NCBI GenBank assembly: GCA_002811645.1
Contig: PDIP01000108.1
Location: forward strand, 1 to 29,838
DNA from: Corallochytrium limacisporum
Lineage: Eukaryota; Opisthokonta
DNA length: 29,838 bases
Direction: 5' to 3'
The stretch's first letter is position 1. Each line of letters starts with the position of its first letter. The notes under the pieces were generated by a model. The model was not told the origin of the DNA. It did no database searches and worked only from the letters and a program-made list of their open reading frames with translations. The translations under genes and the position numbers were made by a program. Shown in pieces: positions 19,201-28,546 of this stretch.

Positions 19201-20382
19201 TGTCTCTGTGTGAAGCATTTAGCCCAAGCAGCCAGTGAAGTCACGCCGGTGTCCCTGCGGAATTTACGGCTGGCAGAAGGTGGCGGTGTCTCGCTCTCTG
19301 ATGTCGGAGGTCTTGCAGAAGTTAAGGCCAAGCTCAAGGAAGTCATTGAATGGCCACTGGTGTATTCGGACCTTTTCAGTCAGTGCCCCATGCGTCTGCA
19401 GACAGGGCTGCTTTTGTACGGTCCGCCTGGATGTGGTAAGACTATGCTCGCTTCTGCCATTGCCAAGGAATTTGGAATCAAAATGATCAGTGTGAAGGGT
19501 CCTGAGCTGCTCGACAAATACATCGGTGCAAGCGAGCAGGGTGTTCGTGATATTTTCGCAAAAGCTCAGGCTGCGAGTCCTTCAGTTCTCTTCTTTGATG
19601 AATTCGAAGCTCTCGCGCCACGCCGTGGTCACGACTCTACTGGTGTCACGGACCGCGTGGTGAATCAGTTACTGACGCAGCTTGACGGTGTGGACGGACT
19701 CAAGGGAGTTTGCGTCATGGCGGCCACCAGTAGACCGGATTTGATTGATCCTGCGCTATTACGTCCTGGTCGGCTGGACTGCTCGGTGCGGGTGCCCATG
19801 CCGAACACTGCGGAGCGAGAGAACATTCTGCGCACCGTCTCACAAAAGTTGAAGCTAGCAAACGGTATTGACTTTGCTCACCTGGCATCTGCAACCGACC
19901 TTTATAGCGGTGCAGACTTACAGGCACTGATGTTCACAGCGCAGCTCAAGAGCGTCCATGAGGTAGTAGCTGACGAAATGTCACAGATGGCCAATGGCCG
20001 TGAATCGACCACTATGTCTGGTGATGTGAACACAACTGTAGACTCTGCATATAGACATTTCCCATCGAAGGGCTTCAGCAACGGCCGTAAACCAAACAGT
20101 CAGCTGCTCGCACAACGTATTTTGCGGAACCAGCAGGACGCTGCAGTGCGTGGCGAGGAAGACAAAACCGATCCTGGTACGGGAGACGGAAAGGATGTCG
20201 CGCCTGGTGGTAAGGCGCGTGTGTTGGTGACCATGGAGCACTGCCTGGAATCCTTGAAAGAGTCTGCGCCTTCCCTAGACGAGTCCGAGCTGCGCCGTTT
20301 AGAGGCAGTCTACTCTGCCTTCGAGGATAACGGTGCTGCCGGGGTGGCACCAAAGCCAGGGACAAGGGCCTCCCTGGCCTAG
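16252..20382 (+). CDS. PEX1: Peroxisomal biogenesis factor 1, AAA+ ATPase
   Basis: The 1376-residue product is PEX1, which with PEX6 forms the hexameric motor that pulls ubiquitylated import receptor PEX5 out of the peroxisomal membrane. The N-terminal domain has the PEX1-type ADDWE-like segment (W158-EMLELNAE). The first ATPase domain has Walker A GGRGSGKT (747-754) and Walker B ending D811-D812, i.e. Asp instead of the catalytic Glu, as in PEX1 relatives whose first ring binds but barely hydrolyses ATP. The second domain is fully active in appearance: GPPGCGKT (1057-1064), FFDEFE with D1116-E1117, a second-region-of-homology block near 1157-1178, and the family-specific RRGHD.TGVTDRVVNQLL run. 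It is somewhat longer than human PEX1 (1283 residues), owing to low-complexity linkers near 310-390 and a tail after 1260. No introns are needed. Confidence 0.97.
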   Translation: MPVPGGSSVESVIQRYGGWMVAFNPSIKSCFVNLPLLVVETWIDSGGAQSFDGVMAFTVTRQRSSRAIPLSCAGGISSTKVRSSGTNDTATGGQGTLAWTQRPGSEGALDIGVIEVDPVYAKALGLADGDRVNLKLLNTGNVQKAAKAFVEPASADEWEMLELNAERAEMTILQQIRVVAVGDTFPVWLGKNSCVRLSVGRVQGLDGTDKSSGDGDLEKGATVLLGLETELIVAPKERQGSKKAETNKRNQHLPHRMTKQPLLRCCRSRFPMIQCAIIQSSVAHQCGFRSGDMVVVEPVLDYRGVAAVPASATMVGADPTVNGSSGTGNGVKLGGASTTEAGTNGPTGAGNAIGAVPGAIQPVDASAMIIKAAIQEGSSGAKDQQQLVKLQMSPVRVTLLVVSQLGTEQSTSEPSLETSFHSEIGVPAINTSESLPEFLNEGSVAFSDDVFAKLGLRLGVRVRLRLDQCSVPLKAVANDQEKSERNGNSWGQDLPVERLTVFTEAPKREHKALVHALVTSVNAMDTLSACAARLPLCYVGVQGILNGPDESQVKSEAKSGRQEGIPRHAIVMNLDGDGLTPVVLWAEEAEDFVSEEAAKARHEAFKQAVSEAQSRAHGHSLGTVTAFLPRNLSQVQIEVRSSKDNNLKDPFGFTGLLKQMRTHSQAIKRFPVPAANGAASVQEILAQTALHRAKQMDSLHVLLQRDNKALAQLQSCLRAVLLAQNRPFHGDDPSNATGGVGGLLITGGRGSGKTTAAETLCAEVSDRFGYAVISLRGAQIVAETKATTLRSILKATFNLMQSLEPALLFIDDLDLLAPSVDGPQGNQDPSAKKAVQALEMLRDGLTALRHGGVRVAFVATARSTHRLHTAVTAQSLLFGAGIMELQPPNVRTRQELTLAIAADLGVAVGGDLSATGSSDVEVQKLWTEYGRETEGFAAADLHVAIERSLRTCIQAHLEHASFIGGSSCQVPPAPPCSITEPGSCLCVKHLAQAASEVTPVSLRNLRLAEGGGVSLSDVGGLAEVKAKLKEVIEWPLVYSDLFSQCPMRLQTGLLLYGPPGCGKTMLASAIAKEFGIKMISVKGPELLDKYIGASEQGVRDIFAKAQAASPSVLFFDEFEALAPRRGHDSTGVTDRVVNQLLTQLDGVDGLKGVCVMAATSRPDLIDPALLRPGRLDCSVRVPMPNTAERENILRTVSQKLKLANGIDFAHLASATDLYSGADLQALMFTAQLKSVHEVVADEMSQMANGRESTTMSGDVNTTVDSAYRHFPSKGFSNGRKPNSQLLAQRILRNQQDAAVRGEEDKTDPGTGDGKDVAPGGKARVLVTMEHCLESLKESAPSLDESELRRLEAVYSAFEDNGAAGVAPKPGTRASLA

Positions 20383-20462
20383 ATATTTTTTACGAACACT
20401 ACATGAGCCTTTAGTTACACACATTTATGATGGTATCTCTTAACGTTTGCCTCACCGGATTT

Positions 20463-23400
20463 CTACCGCAGTCCGAAGTAACCTTCCGAATTTGCAATAG
20501 CGTACTCCATCTTGTCCTTAAGTTTCTGCTTAGATGAATAGTGGAAGATGCAGAGTTGGTTAAAGCAAGTGTGACTAATGGGGAGGCGCTCGCAGTCGGT
20601 GCCGAGGTTGCTGATCTTGAAGTTCATCTCCTTCATACCACCGAGGGGCACGCGATCACTCCCAGTGCAGAACAGAAGAAACTTCTTCTTCATGGTCGTG
20701 TCCCAGTTTAGTACAATATCCCAGAACCCTGTAATGTATGGATCAGACTCGTGGAATCCTTCGTAATCGACACCCGAGCGCAGCTCCTCAAAGTTTAGTT
20801 CGTCACTGCCGCAGACCAGTCGCTCGAGTTCCTGTGGATGGAACAGGGACAGCCCATTGCCGCCGCACACGCGATGAAATCCACGGTAGAACGCACCAAA
20901 TTGCCGATGGGTAGCCTCATTCAAGTGATAATTTACCATGAGCCTGACGTAGTCGTCTCGGTTCTTTGATGTAACAACAGTGGTACAGCCGTTCTCCATT
21001 AGTTCTACATCCTTAACCCTGCCGTCCGTATCCTTCACGCTGACTGAGAAATTCAAGTCGAAGGTTTCATCAAGATCATCCCCTTCGTAGTCGAGTAGTT
21101 GCTGAAGCCCACGTCCCAGGCTGGGTTTGCAGTCCTTCAGATCGTAAAGACTGACAGGCATGTCCAAGAGCTTCTTGAAGCAAGCCAATGGAAAGTGCAG
21201 ATCAAGAATGATGGAATTATATATCGCCAAACCCATGACTATGCCCAGTAGACGGTACGTTTGTGGAGGCTTGGTGGATCTTTGATCAAACCATACATAG
21301 CCAGATTCCTCGTCCCATTCAAACATACCATACTGTGGGTTAAACACCTCACGAACCAACAGAAGGAACCACTCCTTAGTCAGGCCGCCCATGTCAATGC
21401 CTGGTTCATCCTCGAAGCGAATGTGTACACGCTTTTTGACGTCGTTTAGGCGTACTGCAATTTGAGTCAGAGAGTCTTCAATCAGATGCTCTCGGCGAAT
21501 TACCAGTGTGAGGTAGGGATCCATCTGGACACCGTTCACAATTGTACTCATGTAGGCATCATTCGCGGCCCTTTCCATCTGACGGCGAGCATCCACTTGG
21601 AAGATTTTCATTTTCCAGTTCATGCTCAAGGTGAACGAATGCTGGCAGAATGTGAAGCCTCTATGGCCAGACTGCCATAGATCGTAGTCACTGATCATGT
21701 CAATGTGGTCGAGAGCTTCGTTGTAGAAGTCCTCAATGGGAATGATGCGGTAGTTCTTCATGCGATTTGCGGCATTGAAGATGGCCAGCACTTTCGTCGC
21801 GGAAACCACACGCCAGTCCTGCTGCAGGATTGGGCGAGACTGACGCGACATGTGGTCAAAGAGGACATTCTGCAATAGGTTCAGAATGCGGTACACACAA
21901 TTGCGCGACCGACTCTCGTCGTAGTCCTTGATCCAAGACACAAGTGTGCGGTGAATTTCATGAGATGAGTTGGCAATGAGACCAACCAAATGGCTAAAGG
22001 TTATTAGATGCTTAGGCTTGTCCAAGATCGGACACTCCAGCATCACTAGGAACCGTCTCAGCTGATACCCGTCCTTAATCCTGGTGTCATTCACCAGATT
22101 CTCCCTCATTGCCTCCATCATAGCCTGACCAATAAACTCCGGCAATTCGTCAAGAATAAGACGATAGCCTTCACTGACATCCTTCATGCTTACACCACTG
22201 TCACACATGCTTACAAACGTGACATTCTGAACATCTTCCTTAAGGAATGACACAGAAAGGTAGTCCGTCGATGCAAACGTATCGCGAATACTCCGTAATA
22301 GCTTCGAGTAGTCCCTTCCTGCACAGAATTTTAGAGTCTTGATGAGGTCCACTGTCATGTGCTGATACTGCGGTGTCTTGAATCCAATTACGTTTGTAGG
22401 ATCAAGCATGAGCGGATTGTGAACAATGCTCGCACAAGTATTGCAGGGGTAGGTTGGCATAGTGACCGGGAATTGTAGCTGCAGGCCACAGCAAGGACAG
22501 TTTATAGGCTTGCACACCGCCTGCTGCATTGTCATTGGAAAATAGCTCTGTGTCATGGGTGCACCAGGGCACACCATTTGAGGCGATGCCATTAACATGC
22601 ATGTCGGAGACTCCGTATTCAGCATGGACGACTTGCTCTGAACATCAGCAGCTTTGGATACCACTCCCAGGGATGGCATACTTGCCATCTGTCCAAACTG
22701 CCAGTAGGGCATCGCCATGCCGGTCACGCTCCCGAATCGCTGTTGCTGACTGAGTGCTGTCATCGCTGCCCACTGTAGGGACTTGCTCAGATCCGGAGAG
22801 TAACAGAATGGACAAATGATGGGACCCATTGGTTCGACCATGCCCACTGATTTCGGGAGTGAATACGGTTGATTGCAATTACCGCAGTGATAAACAACCC
22901 GCTTCTCATCATCTGTTGATGATACCTCGCTATCACTGGTGGCTGGTCGGCCATAAATGACACCATTAAGCGACAATGTCGGTCGTCCCTTGTCTGTACC
23001 TGAGGCACGCTGCCGTAACTGCTCCATAGCCTGCATCATTTGAGAGTGTAAGGTCATGGACTTCATGAAGGACATGCTACCGCGACTAGCAATAATGCGT
23101 GGATGTTTGCGTGGTGGGCCTTGTGCATTCCCGCACTTACGTTTTCGATTATTAAGTCGACTGGAGGGCCCTTCCGCGGTTGATACACTGCTTGTCGAGA
23201 CAGGTGATTTGAACGGCGTTGTGGGGTCAGGAAGATTCCCTTGTTTGAGATTCTGTGTTTGCTCTTGGCGTGATGGGAATTGCTGTTGCTGCATCCGTTG
23301 ACGCTGAGGATCTGGGTTTGGTACTGATGTGGACGGCCTCTGCGGATTTGGTTGTCCTGGTTCTTGAATCGTTGGCCTTAAGGATACCGTTTCCCCTCGA

Positions 23401-24140
23401 AGCACCGACTGCAAGTGCTCTGCAGCAGTGACTTTCTGCTGGCCCTTGATCTGATCCGATGGCTCCAAAGGCTCAGAGCTGACCATGCGTTGTGTACCAG
23501 CACGGGCAGCGGTTGGCTCTTGTTCCACTGGAACGGAAGAGGCAGCGGCCTTGTTCCTAGGACCCTCCACGCATACGTTTCTTGTCGACACTTCTTTCCC
23601 CTTTGCGCCATCCGACTGCGGGCAATGTTGCTGCTGTGAGTCCCGCTGCTGCCAGGATGATGCTGGCGGAGGATGAGGTCCGGGAGTGGAAGTGGCTGCC
23701 GTGACGCTTGATGTGCCCGCCCCTGCATTTTTGGATGTTTCTGGCACGTCTTCCGATTCTTGCAGCTTCTGCAGCTGTGCCATCAAGTTTTTGCCAGTCG
23801 AATTGGTGGAAACGTCTACGTTCGCCACAAAGCTGGGCATTGCAAAGACATTGATTGTCTCGTTCACTGCGGCAGGTGTCTGGTAACCCGTTGGTCGGAC
23901 CGCCCGCGGTCTCACTGCCGTAAGCAAGGTATCCAGGTCTCTGCCTTGCAACGATGTCTCCATTGGTAGCACTTGTGGGGAAGGTTCCAGTTTCGGTGAC
24001 CCAGATCCGTTGGACGGTACGCACCGTTGCGATACACGGCGCACTCCGTTAGGACTCGATTGCCCGTGTTGTGTTCGGTCTATCGCTGCCGAAGGGTCAG
24101 AGTGCAATGAAGAGAACTGTTCTGATTCTGCGTCACTCAT
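20463..24140 (-). CDS. HECT E3 ubiquitin ligase with two zinc ribbons
   Basis: The 1225-residue product ends in a complete HECT domain (about 870-1225). The catalytic cysteine is C1192 in the motif LPISHTCFNQL, and the chain ends shortly after an EGYFGL motif, close to HECTD2/Hul4-type ligases. Residues 1-400 are Ser/Pro/Gln-rich and disordered, with a glutamine tract near 278-300 that suggests a nuclear or regulatory role. Between lie two Cys4 zinc ribbons: C419-xx-C422 with C443-xx-C446, and C548-xx-C551 with C566-xx-C569. They may bind substrate or nucleic acid. A helical region follows (about 600-860) that resembles the pre-HECT region of HECTD2. The ATG at 24140 has A at -3. The stop lies 80 bp from the PEX1 stop. 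Ligase activity is near certain; substrate unknown. Confidence 0.95.
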   Translation of the reverse strand: MSDAESEQFSSLHSDPSAAIDRTQHGQSSPNGVRRVSQRCVPSNGSGSPKLEPSPQVLPMETSLQGRDLDTLLTAVRPRAVRPTGYQTPAAVNETINVFAMPSFVANVDVSTNSTGKNLMAQLQKLQESEDVPETSKNAGAGTSSVTAATSTPGPHPPPASSWQQRDSQQQHCPQSDGAKGKEVSTRNVCVEGPRNKAAASSVPVEQEPTAARAGTQRMVSSEPLEPSDQIKGQQKVTAAEHLQSVLRGETVSLRPTIQEPGQPNPQRPSTSVPNPDPQRQRMQQQQFPSRQEQTQNLKQGNLPDPTTPFKSPVSTSSVSTAEGPSSRLNNRKRKCGNAQGPPRKHPRIIASRGSMSFMKSMTLHSQMMQAMEQLRQRASGTDKGRPTLSLNGVIYGRPATSDSEVSSTDDEKRVVYHCGNCNQPYSLPKSVGMVEPMGPIICPFCYSPDLSKSLQWAAMTALSQQQRFGSVTGMAMPYWQFGQMASMPSLGVVSKAADVQSKSSMLNTESPTCMLMASPQMVCPGAPMTQSYFPMTMQQAVCKPINCPCCGLQLQFPVTMPTYPCNTCASIVHNPLMLDPTNVIGFKTPQYQHMTVDLIKTLKFCAGRDYSKLLRSIRDTFASTDYLSVSFLKEDVQNVTFVSMCDSGVSMKDVSEGYRLILDELPEFIGQAMMEAMRENLVNDTRIKDGYQLRRFLVMLECPILDKPKHLITFSHLVGLIANSSHEIHRTLVSWIKDYDESRSRNCVYRILNLLQNVLFDHMSRQSRPILQQDWRVVSATKVLAIFNAANRMKNYRIIPIEDFYNEALDHIDMISDYDLWQSGHRGFTFCQHSFTLSMNWKMKIFQVDARRQMERAANDAYMSTIVNGVQMDPYLTLVIRREHLIEDSLTQIAVRLNDVKKRVHIRFEDEPGIDMGGLTKEWFLLLVREVFNPQYGMFEWDEESGYVWFDQRSTKPPQTYRLLGIVMGLAIYNSIILDLHFPLACFKKLLDMPVSLYDLKDCKPSLGRGLQQLLDYEGDDLDETFDLNFSVSVKDTDGRVKDVELMENGCTTVVTSKNRDDYVRLMVNYHLNEATHRQFGAFYRGFHRVCGGNGLSLFHPQELERLVCGSDELNFEELRSGVDYEGFHESDPYITGFWDIVLNWDTTMKKKFLLFCTGSDRVPLGGMKEMNFKISNLGTDCERLPISHTCFNQLCIFHYSSKQKLKDKMEYAIANSEGYFGLR

Positions 24141-25165
24141 CGTGTTTCATCTATTTGGTTACATGGCCCATTATACTTCTACGGTCTCGACTTGGCGGCC
24201 AAGGAGGTGCCGTGCACCAGTGACATTGGATTCCATAGAGAGATTGCGCCTGTCCTCATAGCCATTCTTGCATCTACTACCAAGGATGTTCGGCGACACG
24301 ACACGCAACTCTATCTCCTCGATCAGTTACCCCAAGTGGTGTGGTTTCCTCCGTGCTATCGACGCGAGTTGTCCCAAAGTAGCTTCGCGAAAGATTCAGT
24401 TTGCGTTGTTGCTTTGGACCTTCCAAAAGGAAAGTGGATTTCACACTCTTGCAGGCGTGCAAACTGTCGTTGAGTCTACACCCACCTAAGTGAGAACTGT
24501 CGGGTGGCGATCGGACGACGGCCGGGATCTGTGTGACATTCCGAATCATTCCAAACTGGGCCGGAGGGGCCACTGAATCGGAGTCCCCCACCGGTCGAGG
24601 CCGTTTCCACTGCGCTTTGGTAACGACGACGCTATGGACACCCCCGCAAGCAAAGTGAAATCCCTCCTCTCCTTATCTCATTTATTGTCATTGATTTTGC
24701 TGTGTCCCTCCTGGACCGGGTCCCGGTGAGCCCCTTCCCCTTCTTTCCCCCCTCAACCCCCTCCGTCCCTTTTCCTCCGGGCCCACTGGCCCTCTCACTG
24801 GGAACGGTGCCATTCCGCCTGTTTCCTCTGCTCTTCCCTAACCCAAAGAGAAAAAGAAACTACAACAGTTTTCACCCTACCCGCACTCAGTATAAGGGTG
24901 GTACCGTTCTTCTGGACATTGTGGGCGGTGCCGATCCCCCTCACCGCATTTTTCTCCGAGGCGATCGCAGAACGAATCGGAAAGTAGAAAAAAAGAAAAC
25001 AAGGAAAAAGGGGGCGCACAACAAATGCGACAGAAACGAAGGGGTAGTACTTGGGAACCAACACCCCCGCCAACACCCCGCGTGCCGGGGCAGGGGGTGG
25101 AAGAAGCGGGAGGGAGGGAGGGGATAAGCGAAGACGACAGTGGCTTTTTTCTGTTCCACCAAACT

Positions 25166-25184
25166 CCCCCCCCCCGGGGGGGGG
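25166..25184. repeat. C10G9 palindrome
   Basis: Ten C residues (25166-25175) are followed directly by nine G (25176-25184), with CCAA...TTGG symmetry outside. Either strand could also form a quadruplex-like or i-motif structure. Assembly length of such runs is unreliable. Confidence 0.8.
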
Positions 25185-25525
25185 ACCTTGGGTTTTTTCT
25201 CCTCGCAGCCACCGCTCTGATGTGCCTTGGTCTTGGTTGTGAGCAGCCGGGGTATTATACCGGCACCCGCACCCTACCCGCCTTCCAGCCTGTGCCGGAA
25301 AGCACTTCAGAAGAGGGCAGCAGGGGTGACTTCCCTCTCAGTTATTGCTGTTGAAAAAATGACCGGGAGTGGTTGGAGTTGCTCACAAGGGAACAAATTG
25401 AGTCGACAACGTCGATACAGTTACGTTCTTCGTGGCTGAGGAATGAAAATTGGTTGGGCTACGGAGGTCCCGTTGGTATTTAATCCACGGAGGATTGGGC
25501 TCGCCACTCCCTCGGGAAAAAGAGA

Positions 25526-25546
25526 GGGGGGGGGGGGTCAGCCCCC
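25526..25546. repeat. G12 run with hairpin to C5
   Basis: A run of twelve G (25526-25537) is followed by a 4-nt loop and CCCCC (25542-25546), giving a 5-bp all-GC stem. Confidence 0.6.
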
Positions 25547-25748
25547 GGCCGTGGTGCCTGTTTGTGACTTCTTAGTTTTGGGACTTTCGATGCCTTTCAT
25601 TCTCGCCTCCGTACTCTCTCCTTACCCGCCCGCGCTCTCCATTAATCTCCCAGGTCTGAGCACCAAGCCAACCCGTCAGCAAACAAATGGTCTGCAGATC
25701 CTATGCGGTGGTGGGTACTGTGTTAGGGTGCTGAGAAGAACAGAATGG

Positions 25749-25757
25749 TATAAATAG
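25749..25757 (+). promoter_or_regulatory. Candidate TATA box without a recognised gene
   Basis: TATAAATAG matches the core-promoter consensus exactly. No recognisable coding sequence follows: the frames starting near 25799 and 25806 (95 and 74 codons) begin at GTG or TTG and have no known domain. It could be a chance match or drive a non-coding or multi-exon transcript. Confidence 0.25.
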
Positions 25758-26401
25758 GCCCCTACTATCATAGCTAATCCAAGGAGCGGCGGTACACTGT
25801 GTGGTTTGCAACTCCCAGCTCTGGCAACGGACGGCAACTCCTTGTGTCTTTCTTCGTGCCCACAACACCGAACGCTCTTAACCCCGTCCCGCACTACCGT
25901 TGTTTACTTCCAATTGCGCGAAGTGCATTCTCTACACATCAATCTGTTACCGCTATTTGCTCTTTCAATGGTGAAAGTATTTTTGGGGACAGTCATAGTC
26001 ATGATGGAGCATCACAGGCAAGCGTACTGATATCTGCGTATGATACGAACGGCGCGATTTTCCGTGTTTCGGTGTCGGGATGGTGATTCCGGATCACTAG
26101 CTATCCGCTACATGTTTAGACTTCGGACATCAAGAAAGTGGATGATCAGCAATGAGCAGCAGCAATCGTTGTGTGTCATCAACAGATACGAAGCATATAT
26201 CCTACTCGTTGCAAGAGGTGGTATTCCAATCTCTCCTTGTCGACTGCTGATCTCTGGGAGATCTTTCTCTACTTACCCTTTCACCGAGGGGGAGGAGGAA
26301 TGTTTCTCGTTCTTTTGCTCCTCTTCTCCGGTCATGGGAGATTGGGGTGACTAAGGTGGTGCCGTACTCTCCCGACACCGTCTGTTTCTCTCGCTGCCCG
26401 G

Positions 26402-26414
26402 CCCCCGGCGGGGG
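26402..26414. repeat. GC-rich hairpin CCCCC-ggc-GGGGG
   Basis: A 5-bp all-GC stem with a 3-nt loop; it carries the recurrent GGGGGAGG octamer at 26410-26417. Confidence 0.6.
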
Positions 26415-26578
26415 AGGGGGTCTTTGTACGAGAGTCCGGACAGTCCCCTTTCTCGCGAACGAATCAAGCTGGTATTTCTTGACCCAGTCCAATTTAGTCG
26501 AGAGTGGGTGTATGATCAGAAGGTCGTCGTCAGCAGGATCTGATGATCTATTCAACATTCCAGTCCCCTGCTTTTGCA

Positions 26579-26770
26579 TGTTCGGACAGTGCTGGTGAAT
26601 CCACACGGGGTTCCACCTCTGTGAATCCAGAAAGTTTGTCCGCATCGTGTTCCACTTGGAAGACCCTCCTGCCCAGTCCACCATTTCCGCATCGCTCCGC
26701 GCGCAATCCGTCTTGAGGCCATTCCTGATTTCATTTTCGCCAGTATACTCTCGCCAAAGCTGTCCGAACA
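26579..26770. repeat. Inverted repeat with 20-bp arms
   Basis: The arm at 26579-26598 is complementary to 26751-26770 at 16 of 20 positions, including an exact 11-bp outer block (TGTTCGGACAG / CTGTCCGAACA). A third partial copy, GTCCGGACAGT, lies near 26434. The 152-bp loop has no gene. Confidence 0.45.
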
Positions 26771-28512
26771 GACAGAGAGCAAGCTGCAAGCCCGCGACAC
26801 CAACATCGCTCTGGGCGAGCGAAAGGCGAGCGAATCAGTGCCCCAACGCGCCGCAGCGTAATCGTTCCTCCCGTTTACCCCGGTTTCTGGTTATCGTGGA
26901 AAAGCGCTTCTCGTTTCCCATTTTCTATTATCTCGCTCCGGGGAAAAGGCCCGTCCAGAAGTCGGAGGGAACTTCGTATGCCCAACCTCATGTGGTGGTA
27001 ACGGGAAAATCCAAGACTGGTTGTTTCTTCCCTGCGGTTTCGGATTGCAAGGTTGGGGGGGAGGGGGGACTCAAGGGAAACACCAAGGCCGCGATTCTGG
27101 AAAACGGTGTTGCGTAAATGTTGCGGTTTCTTGCGTAGCCACCCTGAGTCTGTTAAGTGTGCTTCTGTCGGATATGCTGTCATTTTCTTCGCTCATGTTT
27201 CTCCTTCGGGCCGATCATATCAAATTTATCTGACACCTTTCCCGGGTTGCGCGCCAAGAAATGTAAGAGTTGTATGTACGTTAACGACTCGTTCCGAACT
27301 GTTTCTCTCGTGGCGTTTCTCCAAATTCTCTCCTTTCTCTTATCTTCCACCCGGTCTGTGGCGGCAGTGGGGAGCCGAGACTCGGAGAAAAGTAACTCAA
27401 GTGGATGGCCGATGTCGATTATCAATCGCAAGTTCTCTGGGCTGACCAGGTTGGATGGCACCATAGCATGTTCATCCCGTGTGCCTTGGAGCCGACCCTT
27501 GCACTGTTTGAACCCCCAGGTTATTCGATTTGCGTTCTCTCGCCGCACGTCGTCGTAAAGGCTTTTAACGAAGGTAAATAGCAATGAAACCAATGAGAGC
27601 AGGGCTGACCGCATTCCAGTGCACATCATCCACGCGCCTTACACACTGGAGCGGCATGCGGCTCCTCAGGCCATCACCATCATCAGCAGAACCAGATGAG
27701 AAGCCAACCGGACCGTCTCCCTGCTACAGCACTCACGTTTGACATGCCAGTGTACGATCGGCCTGAATTTAACACCAAACAGGTGCGCACTACTGAATGG
27801 ATTGGTCAGATCTTCCGCAAAACTTATCCAGTATAGAACACGAATGGTCACGCTTTATGCATAAGTGAACGAGAGAGGTAGAGATGGCTATCGCTGGACA
27901 CCAAGTTTGGGTACGACAGCATCAAGTGCATCTGACCACCTCCGTGGTGGCACAGCAACAGGACTGTCCGCACAGGGCACGCATCTGACATCACACGTCT
28001 AGTTCTTTGATCTACTTGTGTGCATGATTCTCATGATATCAACCGGTTCAGTCAACCACTCGTGAATGATGTAGGTGGTGCCATGCTTGGATGTTCCCAA
28101 CACGGTCGACAATTTCAGATTGATGCTTGTTGGGTTGCGATCAAGGCATGCTGGGCCTCCTGATGATCACCCCAAAGCAGTAAGAAGAAAACATGATCCC
28201 CTCAAAGGCCATGGGGCGACTGTCCTTGAATGGGATGTATCGTTTTGTATGCTGATCGGAGGCTTGGTGGACAACCGAGAGTTTCCCTCTGAAAGCTGAT
28301 GCGAAGGTACCACCCCCACGGTAGTTTAGTCGGATCTCTGCAACCGTCATATTACGATGCGTTTGCTCGGTTGCCCCGACATACCGATCGACAAGGAAGT
28401 TTGTGAGCTGGGAATTGAAGAGCATGGATAAACGACTCTAGAGCATCAATAATACGCAACACCTATCCCGGTGGCGGTCGCGAAAACATTTCGAGCCTCC
28501 GAAGGTCCTCTC

Positions 28513-28546
28513 CCTCCCCCTTTCGGGGGGCGAGCCCGCAAACGGG
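28513..28546. repeat. Tandem double hairpin
   Basis: CCCCC-tttc-GGGGG (28516-28529) is followed five bases later by CCCG-caaa-CGGG (28535-28546). Both have four-base loops. The first includes the recurrent CCTCCCCC half-site (28513-28520), and GGGGGAGG recurs at 28576-28583. Confidence 0.6.

Noticed and set aside
24715-24850. Pyrimidine-rich tract as a possible intron 3' region
   Set aside because: Runs of C and T are suggestive, but no matching donor and flanking coding frames could be identified.
26202-26789. 195-codon minus-strand frame in the right-hand island
   Set aside because: It begins with an acceptable length but shows no domain, overlaps a 156-codon plus-strand frame and runs through a GC hairpin (26402-26414); Arg/Ser/Pro content resembles a chance frame.
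27180-27629. 149-codon minus-strand frame with a hydrophobic, signal-like N-terminus
   Set aside because: The ATG start is acceptable, but two plus-strand frames of similar length overlap it and nothing in the sequence matches a known family; not better than chance without expression data.
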